From Robiginitalea sp. (GTDB lineage: Bacteria > Bacteroidota > Bacteroidia > Flavobacteriales > Flavobacteriaceae): a stretch of DNA of 64,000 nucleotides. The DNA is taken from positions 1 to 64,000 of the forward strand of contig JAHECA010000001.1 of assembly GCA_024642005.1 (NCBI GenBank), written 5' to 3'. The number at the start of each line of letters is the position of its first letter. The first letter of the stretch is position 1. This document shows, one piece after another, positions 23,589 through 30,782 of this stretch. The translations under genes and the position numbers were made by a program. The notes beneath the pieces were generated by a model. It had not been told where the DNA came from. It made no database searches and saw only the letters and a list, made by a program, of their open reading frames with translations.

Positions 23589-23682
23589 AACTCGGGCTAC
23601 ACCTAGGATTTTTATCATAAACCCCCTATTGTTTTCATGGGTAACTTGCAGGCAACAATCAACTTAGGTCTGTTTCCGGGCC
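23589..23682 (+). repeat. Direct repeat, copy 1 (~94 bp)
   Basis: This copy begins AACTCGGGCTACACCTAGG and ends in TAGGTCTGTTTCCGGGCC. It aligns to 24027-24120 with only a few substitutions and single-base indels. The core CATGGGTAACTTGCAGGC is identical in both. Confidence 0.85.
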
Positions 23683-24026
23683 GTTCCTAACTTGACTCCT
23701 GGTATGTGGACAGTTGCCTTGGTTTAACCTTCCAACCGACAATTCCTTTTAGATCGATCCTGCGGTGAATCCCTTGGAATCTCACAGCGGTAAAAGGAGT
23801 CATTGTATCTAAAAATTGGAACTCCATGTTCTTTTTATTTGTATACTTGTCCTATAGACTTAGTTATTTGATTAAAGGATTTGATATGGGCGGTGACGAC
23901 ACGAGCTTGCAGGCCCTTCATGTACCTGCACGGCGAATAGGGGGAGCGCCACCCAAAAAATGGACTTTACCCCACTTTTTAACCGGGGTGCTAGTCTTCA
24001 ATACCATGCCATGCAGCCCTTTAGGT

Positions 24027-24120
24027 AACTTGGGCTACACCTATGATTTTTATCATAAACCCCCTATCGTTTCATGGGTAACTTGCAGGCAACAATCAAC
24101 TTAGGTCTGTTTCCCGGCCC
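24027..24120 (+). repeat. Direct repeat, copy 2 (~94 bp), ahead of the FadL-type gene
   Basis: This copy begins AACTTGGGCTACACCTATG. It contains the small dyad ATGATTTTTATCAT, which is broken in copy 1, and the shared TTGCAGGCAA. It ends 48 bases before the FadL-type start codon, so it could contain that gene's promoter or leader; copy 1 would then be a duplication. Confidence 0.85.
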
Positions 24121-24168
24121 GCCTAACCAGCGGGAATTTAACGTGTAACCCTATAAAAGCACCATACG

Positions 24169-25476
24169 ATGAACAAGCTCAGTACCTATTTGTTGATTTT
24201 TTGCTGCGCGCCCTGGGCCTTTTCCCAGGCCGGGCACATCATGCAGGGAGCCGGGGCCGTAAACATGTCAATGGGAGGCGCTGCTACTGCACAACCTCTG
24301 GATATTTCAGGGACCCTACACTGGAACCCCGCCGCCATAACCGCCTTTGACCGCGACCAGCTCCGCTTGGATATCGGCCTGTTCTTCTCTGCTCCCGAAT
24401 TGAGTTCGACCGTGCCCGAAATGGATGGCAACGGGCAGCCCACCGGCAATTTCTTCAGCGGCGTAACCCAAGACGAACGGGGCGTTTCTCCGCTGCCAGC
24501 GTTGAGCTTCGTAACCAATTCGGAAGACGGCAAGCACCACTTCGGGGTTTCGGCTATCGGCATCAGCGGCTTCGGGGTTACCTTCCCGGAAAGCACCACC
24601 AACCCGATAAACATGCCTCAGAGCATGGGGGGCTTTGGCCGGGTGGAGTCAGATTACAGCCTGCTGCAGTTCGGCCTGGCCTATGCCTATAAGCTGAGCG
24701 ATCAGTTCTCCATCGGCATTCAGCCAACCTTTGATTTCGCCACCCTCGAATTGTGGCCCAACCCGACCGCCAGCCCAATCCCGGGGGTCGGCTACCCGCG
24801 CACCGACAAGGCAACCGCTTTTGGTTTCGGAGGCCAGGTAGGCCTGTTTTTTGACAGCGGCTCCGGGTTCAAGGTCGGTACCTCCTATAAGACTGTACAG
24901 CGCTTCGGTGATTTCGAGTTCAACAACACGTACCTCGACAACAGCGAAAGCACCAGCACGTTTAACATGGACTATCCGGCCATCTGGTCGCTGGGTTTGG
25001 GCTATTCCAAAGGATACTTAGATCTGGCGCTCGACTACCGCCTGGTAGATTACGCGAATACCGATGGTTTTAAGACCAAGGGCTGGACCCCCACCGCAAC
25101 GGTTGCCGGGTTTGGCTGGAAGAATATTTCGATTATCTCTGCCGGGCTGCAGTACAAGTACTTCCGCGGCGTGCCCATCCGCCTGGGATACACCTACAGC
25201 TCCAACCCGATTTCATCTGATATGGCCTTTTTCAACATCCCCGCCACGGCCATCATCAAAAATGCGTTCCAGCTGGGGGTTGGCCTGGAAGCCGGGGAGC
25301 ATTTCCAGCTCGACGGCGTATTCCACATGGGCTTCAGCGGGGGCGACACCTCAGGACCCATCTACAACCCGATGCTGATCGGCACCTACCCGCCTTACGG
25401 AGGCGTACCCGGCAGCGAGGTATCGTACAAAATGACTACGTCAATGGTAATGATCGGAGCCCAATACAAATGGTAG
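24169..25476 (+). CDS. FadL/OmpP1-type outer-membrane channel
   Basis: A 435-residue outer-membrane protein. The signal peptide (LLIFCCAPWAFSQAG) is followed by the FadL family N-terminus, HIMQGAGAVNMSMGGAATAQPLD and LHWNPAA (residues about 22-60), which forms the luminal hatch. Alternating hydrophobic strands make up the rest, ending in the aromatic C-terminal strand MVMIGAQYKW. Family members carry long-chain fatty acids and other hydrophobic molecules across the outer membrane. Length fits. It is preceded by the direct repeat and followed by a strong intrinsic terminator, so it is a single-gene unit. The actual substrate is not evident. Confidence 0.92.
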   Translation: MNKLSTYLLIFCCAPWAFSQAGHIMQGAGAVNMSMGGAATAQPLDISGTLHWNPAAITAFDRDQLRLDIGLFFSAPELSSTVPEMDGNGQPTGNFFSGVTQDERGVSPLPALSFVTNSEDGKHHFGVSAIGISGFGVTFPESTTNPINMPQSMGGFGRVESDYSLLQFGLAYAYKLSDQFSIGIQPTFDFATLELWPNPTASPIPGVGYPRTDKATAFGFGGQVGLFFDSGSGFKVGTSYKTVQRFGDFEFNNTYLDNSESTSTFNMDYPAIWSLGLGYSKGYLDLALDYRLVDYANTDGFKTKGWTPTATVAGFGWKNISIISAGLQYKYFRGVPIRLGYTYSSNPISSDMAFFNIPATAIIKNAFQLGVGLEAGEHFQLDGVFHMGFSGGDTSGPIYNPMLIGTYPPYGGVPGSEVSYKMTTSMVMIGAQYKW

Positions 25477-25502
25477 CCAGTTCTTGTTTTTGTTGATTGA
25501 TG

Positions 25503-25533
25503 AGCCCCCTGACCACAAGTCAGGGGGCTTTTT
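25503..25533 (+). terminator. Intrinsic terminator of the FadL-type gene
   Basis: AGCCCCCTGAC (25503-25513), loop CACAA, GTCAGGGGGCT (25519-25529) form an 11-base-pair perfect stem followed by TTTT, 26 bases after the stop codon. Confidence 0.92.
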
Positions 25534-25590
25534 CGTCGATCAAAAGAGCCGGTCGTCTTCCCTGTTAAGAATAATACCGCAGGCATTGCG

Positions 25591-25598
25591 TACCTTTA
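25591..25598 (+). promoter_or_regulatory. -7-like box of the SanA-like gene
   Basis: TACCTTTA differs from TAnnTTTG at one position and lies 19 bases before the ATG at 25617. No good -33 TTG is seen at the expected distance. Confidence 0.35.
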
Positions 25599-25616
25599 AC
25601 CTACCGAACCAAGCAC

Positions 25617-26252
25617 ATGAAACGAAAATGGCTCCTGCGCCTGGCGGCCCTGGTGATGCTCGGGCTTGCAGGCATAGCGGTTTGCGACGCCATAATTGAA
25701 TGGTCGACCCGGGGGCGTTTGTACGACGACAAGGCCACCATTCCCTACAACAAGGTGGGGCTTGTGCTGGGCACGGCCCGCCACCGGCCCCAAGGGGGCA
25801 TTAATCCGTATTACCAGTACCGCATCGACGCCGCCCTGGCCCTGTACAGGGCCGGAAAGATTTCCTTTGTGCTGGTAAGCGGCGACAACGGCAGCATTTA
25901 CTACAACGAGCCAAACACCATCAAGAAAGACCTGATGGCCGGGGGCATTCCCGAAGAGAAGATCTTCCTGGACTACGCGGGCTTCCGCACCCTCGACTCC
26001 GTAATGCGGGCCAGGGTCATTTTCGGGCTCGATTCGGTAACGGTGATTTCCCAGGAGTTCCACAACGAGCGTGCGGTGTACCTGGCCGAAAAAAAAGACC
26101 TGTATGCCATTGGCTTCAACGCCCGCGATATCGGGGGGTCTGAGGGCATGAAGGTACACCTGCGCGAATATCCTGCCCGGGTAAAGGTATTCCTGGATTT
26201 GCTTTTCAATACCCAGCCCCGTTTTTACGGCAACCCCATCGAGATCAAGTAA
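25617..26252 (+). CDS. SanA/YdcF-like DUF218 membrane protein
   Basis: A 211-residue protein with one N-terminal membrane helix (LLRLAALVMLGLAGIAVCDAII) and a DUF218 Rossmann-like domain. VGLVLGTARHRPQGGINPYY opens the domain; RIDAALALYRAGKISFVLVSGDNG and FHNERAVYLAEKKDL follow, as in SanA (the vancomycin high-temperature exclusion protein). SanA-type proteins affect the envelope barrier; the biochemical activity is unknown. The Nramp-like gene starts 44 bases downstream on the same strand. An inverted repeat (CCTGCC...GGCAGG, 26253-26277) lies between them, so co-transcription is possible but not certain. Confidence 0.88.
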   Translation: MKRKWLLRLAALVMLGLAGIAVCDAIIEWSTRGRLYDDKATIPYNKVGLVLGTARHRPQGGINPYYQYRIDAALALYRAGKISFVLVSGDNGSIYYNEPNTIKKDLMAGGIPEEKIFLDYAGFRTLDSVMRARVIFGLDSVTVISQEFHNERAVYLAEKKDLYAIGFNARDIGGSEGMKVHLREYPARVKVFLDLLFNTQPRFYGNPIEIK

Positions 26253-26295
26253 CCTGCCGTTTTTGTATCTTGGCAGGAACGACCAACCTCACCCA

Positions 26296-27549
26296 ATGGA
26301 CCGCCTGAAAACCCTCCTGAAAAACCTGGGGCCCGGCCTGCTCTTTGCCAGCATGGCCATCGGCACTTCCCACCTTGTGCTATCGACCAAAGCCGGGGCC
26401 ACCTACGGCTGGCTCATGATAATCCCCATATTGCTGGCCAACCTCTTGAAATACCCCTTCTTTGAATTTGGCATCCGCTATACGAACATTACGGGCCGCA
26501 GCCTGGTGGAAGGGTATTCCAGACTCGGTAAATCGTATCTGTGGCTCTATGCGGGCATTACCCTGGTAACCACCTTTACCATTTTGGCTGCCCTCTATGT
26601 GGTTACAGCAGGCCTGCTGGCCAATATGTTCGGCATTACCGGGGTGGCCATCCACTGGATTGCCCTGGGGCTTTTCGGGTTCATCAGCCTGGCGCTCATT
26701 ATCGGGCGCTACAGCCTGCTCGAAACCACCCTGAAATTCGTGGTCACCATCCTTTTCGCCGCCTTGCTGGTTACCACCGTGCTGGTGCTCTATAAACCCG
26801 CAGTGCCCAGGGTGGAAGGCTTCCAGATGCCTGCCCTGTTCGACCAGGTGGGGGTCTTGTTTCTGATCAGCCTGATCGGCTGGATGCCCACGGCCGTGGA
26901 GGCGAGCAGCTGGATTAGCCTTTGGAGCCTCGAAAAGTACAAAAACATGGGGGCCAAGCCGAGCCTGAAGGAAGCCCTGCAGGAGTTTAACAGCGGGTAT
27001 ATCGCCACAGCCCTGCTTGCCGTGTTTTTCCTGATCATAGGCGTGCGCACGCTCTACGGCACCGGTACCGAGCTGAGCGGGAATTCGGTGGTTTTTGCCC
27101 AGCAGCTCACCCAGCTGTTCACCACCCACATTGGGGAGTGGGCCTATATCTTCATTGCGATTTCGGCTTTTGCGACCATGTTCAGCACCTGTATGACGGC
27201 CCACGACGCCATTGCCCGGGTGAGCATTGACGTGCTGGAATACCTGCAGCCCAAGCGCAAGCGGTATGTGAAAAAGTGGCACTACGGAGCGGCCGTGCTG
27301 GTGTTAACCGGGGTAAATTACCTGGTGCTGACGGCACTGAGCGCCAATATGGGGCAACTGGTGGCCCTTGCCACCTTCATCTCGTTTGTGCTGGCCCCGC
27401 TGGTGGGGTATATGAACCTGAAATGCGTGATGGGCCCCGACATGGAAGGCCCCCACAAACCGGGAATGGGCCTGCGCTGGCTCACTTATGCGGGCATCTT
27501 CTTTCTGTCGCTTTTCGCAGCCTATTATGTCTGGCTGCTGCTTGCCTGA
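26296..27549 (+). CDS. Nramp-family-like transporter with altered metal-site motifs
   Basis: A 417-residue integral membrane protein with about 11 helices and the Nramp (LeuT-fold) layout. The TM1 region reads GPGLLFASMAIGTSHLVLS, where canonical Nramp has DPGN for metal binding; here the aligned residues are GTSH. The TM6 motif MPH is replaced by MPT (GWMPTAVEASSW). The conserved KAGATYGW after TM1 supports the family assignment. I set the start at ATG 26296; an in-frame ATG lies further upstream at 26263, before the natural N-terminus. Without the Asp and Asn ligands it may not carry classical divalent transition metals; Mg2+ or another substrate is possible. Confidence 0.85.
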   Translation: MDRLKTLLKNLGPGLLFASMAIGTSHLVLSTKAGATYGWLMIIPILLANLLKYPFFEFGIRYTNITGRSLVEGYSRLGKSYLWLYAGITLVTTFTILAALYVVTAGLLANMFGITGVAIHWIALGLFGFISLALIIGRYSLLETTLKFVVTILFAALLVTTVLVLYKPAVPRVEGFQMPALFDQVGVLFLISLIGWMPTAVEASSWISLWSLEKYKNMGAKPSLKEALQEFNSGYIATALLAVFFLIIGVRTLYGTGTELSGNSVVFAQQLTQLFTTHIGEWAYIFIAISAFATMFSTCMTAHDAIARVSIDVLEYLQPKRKRYVKKWHYGAAVLVLTGVNYLVLTALSANMGQLVALATFISFVLAPLVGYMNLKCVMGPDMEGPHKPGMGLRWLTYAGIFFLSLFAAYYVWLLLA

Positions 27550-27604
27550 GCCGGCCTTTCAACCGACCGGAATCGCCCCTGGATGGCACGGCAAAATGGG
27601 CCGA

Positions 27605-27636
27605 TTTGTCTCGCGGGCATTATTTTCGGACCTTTG
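27605..27636 (+). promoter_or_regulatory. Promoter candidate of the 63-residue protein
   Basis: TTTG at 27605-27608, a 20-base spacer, and GACCTTTG at 27629-27636 (one mismatch to TAnnTTTG). The ATG at 27655 lies 18 bases after the box. Confidence 0.4.
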
Positions 27637-27654
27637 CAACAGAAAACAAAAATC

Positions 27655-27846
27655 ATGAAATTCTTCAGCGTTGCCAGAAAGACACGCACCGAACAACGAT
27701 TTACGCCAAAAATGGGCCGCCTCGATACCCGGGTAACCTACATCCGAAAAGTAGTGTTGGGAATCCCTTACCGAACGCTCCACAAATACCGCGAAACCTA
27801 TTACGGGGAAGTTAAGTGCTGCACCGACTGCCGCCTGGAATACTAA
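27655..27846 (+). CDS. Small basic protein with C-terminal CCxxC, flavobacterial type
   Basis: A 63-residue basic protein. KMGRLDTRVTYIRKVVLGIPYRT is its centre and VKCCTDCRLEY its end; the CCxxC cluster could bind a metal. Similar short proteins with MGxLDTRVTYIRK and KYRETYYGEVK recur, as far as I recall, in flavobacterial genomes, but no function is assigned. I chose the ATG at 27655 because it follows a promoter-like element and gives a compact product. It converges with the type IX secretion operon, whose last gene ends 7 bases away. Confidence 0.7.
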   Translation: MKFFSVARKTRTEQRFTPKMGRLDTRVTYIRKVVLGIPYRTLHKYRETYYGEVKCCTDCRLEY

Positions 27847-27853
27847 ATCAGGG

Positions 27854-29782
27854 CTACTCGTAATTCAAGACCACCAGTGGGTAGCGCTCGTTCTGCTTGT
27901 GCAGCACCTCAAGGCAGTACACCCCGTCGGTACAGTGGTTGATGATCTCACTTTCGCCCAGGCCCACCGCCTCGGGTATACTCTCAGGGGAAACCCCTTT
28001 TGAAAGCAGGTAATCCCGAATGACATCGGCCCGCTGCTGGGACAGGGTGGCATTGGTTGCCGTGCTTCCCCGGCTGTCGGTATGGGCCTCTATGCGAATC
28101 CGCAGCCATGGGAATTGGATCAGGTACCTGGCGGCTTCGTCCAGGACGGCTGTTGCCTCGGGAGCAAGTCGGGTGCTGCCTTTATCGAAATAATACTTTT
28201 CACCCTTCAGCACGGTGCGCCCGCGCAGCTGCTGCACTACGTCTTCTACCGGGGTCAGGTCAATGCGGAGGGGCTCCCCGGCCAGCAGGGACTCCTGTGC
28301 CTCAGCACCGGTAAGCGTAGCGCTGGTAAAGCGCTCTTTGTCAATGTAAAGTTGTACCCCTTCATGCCAGGGTATTTCCATGCGAAAACTCCCGTCTTCA
28401 CGACTATAGGTCTCTTTTAGGAGGCTGTCGCGCGCGTCTGTGAGCCGCACCCGGGCCTTTTCAATGCCATAGGCCGTGGTGTTGAGCACATAGCCGCGCA
28501 CTACCAAAGTTTTCAGGCCCGGCAGGCCGTTGACCGTAAAGTGGTAGAGGTCGTCGCCCCCGGATCCGCCAGAACGGTTCGAGGCCAGGTACCCTTCAAA
28601 CCCTTCCTCCCCGGCAGGGCGAATGACCAACCCAAAATCGTCGGCCTCAGAATTGAGACCAGGCCCCAGGTTGGCGGGGATGCTGAAGGTGCCGTCTTCG
28701 TAGCTCTGCGACTTGTAGGTATCCATGCCGCCCAGGCCGTAAAAGACATCTGAGGCAAAATAGAGGCTGCCGTCGAGGATAAATGGCGCGATCTCATTGC
28801 CCGGGGTATTGATGCGCGGGCCGAGGTTGGTGGGGGCCGACATGATCTGCCCCTGGTTGGTAATCACATAATAAATATCGGTGCCCCCGTACCCCTGCTG
28901 GAAATCGGCGGCGAAATAGAGCCGTTCAGACTTCGGGTCGTAGTAGGGGTAGTAGAACGAGGTGCTGGGGTCGCGCAGCAGCAGGCGGTAGGTGCCGTCG
29001 GCCGCGGCCTGGGCGAGAGCCAGGGTATTCTTCCCCGTCTCGTCGAAGGTGAGCAGGCCTTCCTCGGCGTTGGAGCTCACAAAAAAGAGCGACTTGAGCG
29101 CCTCGCTGTAAAAGGGGGTGGCTTCGTGGAACTTGGTCTCGGGCAGCCAGGGCAGGGTGGCGGCCTGGGACACACTGCCGTCGCCCCCGATGCGCCCGAC
29201 ATAGAGATCGGTATACGACTGCCCGGTGGGCAGGTAGGTTTCCTTACCGGCCTGCGGGCGGGTCGAGCTGAACAGCAGGCGGTCGGTTTCGTAAAAGGCC
29301 GGGGCGTAGTCGTCCTGGGCCGAGTTGATGCCGAGTGCGGAAACCCGGTAGGCAAGGGTTGGCGCCAGGTTCTCTTCCAGCAATTCGTAGTTGAAGGAGG
29401 CGTTCTCCATCAATTCGTCGGTGAGGGCATCGCTGCGGGTGCTTAGGAAAGCCCGCGCCCGGTCGGGGCCCGAGGTACGCGAGAGGGCCTGGAGCATGAT
29501 GTTGAAGTGCCGGTTGGAAAGCGTGCTGTCGAGTTTGAAAATGGCCAGGTACTGGTCGGCCGCCTTCTGGTAGTTGCGCGTCTTAAAATAGGCCTCAGAG
29601 AGGTTTAACCCCTGCTGATAGGTAAGGGGTGCCTTGTTGCGTTCCAGTTCGTACTGCTGGATGGCCCCCTTGTAGTCGTATTCAAAAAAGCGCTGATCGC
29701 CTTTGGAGCCTTTCTGTCCGTAACCCGACAGGGCAGCTGCCATGCAAATCAAGCCAATAAACCTGCTCCACTTCATACCCAA
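27854..29782 (-). CDS. TPR / PD40 / OmpA-family envelope protein (type IX secretion-associated)
   Basis: A 642-residue exported protein. It has a signal peptide (FIGLICMAAALSGYG), TPR-like helices (about residues 25-130), WD40-like PD40 beta repeats (about 150-415, with LYFAADFQQGYGGTDIYYV), a carboxypeptidase-regulatory-like beta-sandwich (about 427-510), and a C-terminal OmpA peptidoglycan-binding domain (about 525-625, with IRIEAHTDSRGS and LSQQRADVIRDYLLSKGV). This is the PorE-like architecture that tethers type IX secretion components to the cell wall. It ends the operon adhesin - PorP/SprF - OmpA, starting three bases after the PorP/SprF gene. It extends slightly past the OmpA core with a cysteine-containing tail. 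Confidence 0.9.
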   Translation of the reverse strand: MGMKWSRFIGLICMAAALSGYGQKGSKGDQRFFEYDYKGAIQQYELERNKAPLTYQQGLNLSEAYFKTRNYQKAADQYLAIFKLDSTLSNRHFNIMLQALSRTSGPDRARAFLSTRSDALTDELMENASFNYELLEENLAPTLAYRVSALGINSAQDDYAPAFYETDRLLFSSTRPQAGKETYLPTGQSYTDLYVGRIGGDGSVSQAATLPWLPETKFHEATPFYSEALKSLFFVSSNAEEGLLTFDETGKNTLALAQAAADGTYRLLLRDPSTSFYYPYYDPKSERLYFAADFQQGYGGTDIYYVITNQGQIMSAPTNLGPRINTPGNEIAPFILDGSLYFASDVFYGLGGMDTYKSQSYEDGTFSIPANLGPGLNSEADDFGLVIRPAGEEGFEGYLASNRSGGSGGDDLYHFTVNGLPGLKTLVVRGYVLNTTAYGIEKARVRLTDARDSLLKETYSREDGSFRMEIPWHEGVQLYIDKERFTSATLTGAEAQESLLAGEPLRIDLTPVEDVVQQLRGRTVLKGEKYYFDKGSTRLAPEATAVLDEAARYLIQFPWLRIRIEAHTDSRGSTATNATLSQQRADVIRDYLLSKGVSPESIPEAVGLGESEIINHCTDGVYCLEVLHKQNERYPLVVLNYE

Positions 29783-29785
29783 TAC

Positions 29786-30781
29786 TTAGAAAAATCGCGG
29801 ACTGTCGATTTGTTTGCCTTTTTTCTTCCCGTCTCCGGGTTCGCGGCCGGGTCGCGACGGCCCGGTCCGGCCCAGGTAATACTTCAGGATGATCTCGTGC
29901 GAACCGCTGTTGTAACCGCCCAGCCCGTTGGTGTTGTAGTCGTAGGAATAGCCCACGAAGAGTGTGTTCGTTACCTGGAACCCGGCCAGTGCGCTCACGG
30001 CATTGTCGAAGCGGTAGGCAGCCCCCAGGGTGAATTTGTCGGCCATCATGAAATTGGTCGAGAGGTTGGCCGTAACCGGCGACCCCTGCATGAAATTCAG
30101 GAGGAAGGCCGGCTTGAATTTCAGGTTGTCATTCAGCTGAAAGACGTAGCCCCCAATAAAATTGAACTGCATCTGGTCTTCCACGATCTGGGCCACTTCG
30201 TTGCTGTACAGCCCGTCGGTTAGGAAGTTGGGCACCGAGACCCCCAGGTACCACACCGGGTGGTACAAAAACAGCCCTGCCCCAATGGTGGGGTACACCT
30301 CATTGATGTTTTGCATCCCCAGAATGGGTTCGCCCGGGTTCTCGAAAGACCCTTTGGAAAAATCGGTGTTCAAAAAGGTCCCTCCCGCATCGATTCCAAA
30401 GGACAGGCGCACGTCGTGGTTGAATTGAACCTGGAAGGAATAGGAGACATCTACAAAGGTCTGGCTGGTGGGGCCAAGCTGGTCGCTTGCGGCATTGAAG
30501 CCCAGGCCGTGCTTGCGGTTGGCAAAGGGCACGTTGGCCCCGAACCGGAAGGTGCGGGGCGCTCCGGGGATGTCGACCCACTGGGCCCGGTACAACAGGG
30601 AGAAATCGGTGTATTCCACACTGCCCACATAGGCCGGGTTAAAGCTCCCGATATTATACATGTACTGGGTATACATGGGTTCGCGCTGCCCGTGCACGGC
30701 AGTGGCCGCCACCAGCAGCAGCGCCAACAGCCCCAAACGCCGACAGGTACCCGAATGCGTATCCCTTAAAAAATGCTTCAT
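29786..30781 (-). CDS. PorP/SprF family type IX secretion outer-membrane protein
   Basis: A 331-residue outer-membrane barrel. The signal peptide (LLALLLVAATAVHGQ) is followed directly by the family hallmark REPMYTQYMYNIGSFNPAYVG. The beta-barrel carries FSLLYRAQWVDIPGAPRTF and later VGYSYDYNTNGLGGYNSGSHEIIL, also typical. PorP/SprF proteins are partners for proteins with type B C-terminal sorting domains and hold them at the surface. The gene begins one base after the stop of the giant adhesin gene and is followed by the OmpA gene, so all three are one transcriptional unit. Confidence 0.94.
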   Translation of the reverse strand: MKHFLRDTHSGTCRRLGLLALLLVAATAVHGQREPMYTQYMYNIGSFNPAYVGSVEYTDFSLLYRAQWVDIPGAPRTFRFGANVPFANRKHGLGFNAASDQLGPTSQTFVDVSYSFQVQFNHDVRLSFGIDAGGTFLNTDFSKGSFENPGEPILGMQNINEVYPTIGAGLFLYHPVWYLGVSVPNFLTDGLYSNEVAQIVEDQMQFNFIGGYVFQLNDNLKFKPAFLLNFMQGSPVTANLSTNFMMADKFTLGAAYRFDNAVSALAGFQVTNTLFVGYSYDYNTNGLGGYNSGSHEIILKYYLGRTGPSRPGREPGDGKKKGKQIDSPRFF

Positions 30782-30782
30782 A

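Larger units (their letters stand above)
23444..24168. other. 725-base stretch without a supported gene
   Basis: It holds the S8 protease terminator (23466-23494), two copies of a ~94-base direct repeat (23589-23682 and 24027-24120) and about 340 AT-richer bases between them. Short open frames exist here, including a 46-codon - strand frame (23687-23827) with a plausible but unconvincing sequence, and frames whose ends coincide with the repeats. None has a recognisable product. The second repeat copy ends 48 bases before the FadL-type gene and may carry its leader. Confidence 0.6.

Noticed and set aside
23687-23827. 46-codon - strand open frame between the 94-bp repeats
   Set aside because: It starts with ATG and reads as a plausible short peptide, but has no recognisable motif, no clear promoter and lies in a repeat-bounded non-coding stretch.
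23266-24104. Short + strand frames ending in the same eight residues at both repeats
   Set aside because: The shared end comes from the direct repeat itself; the upstream parts are unrelated and one overlaps the protease gene in another frame.
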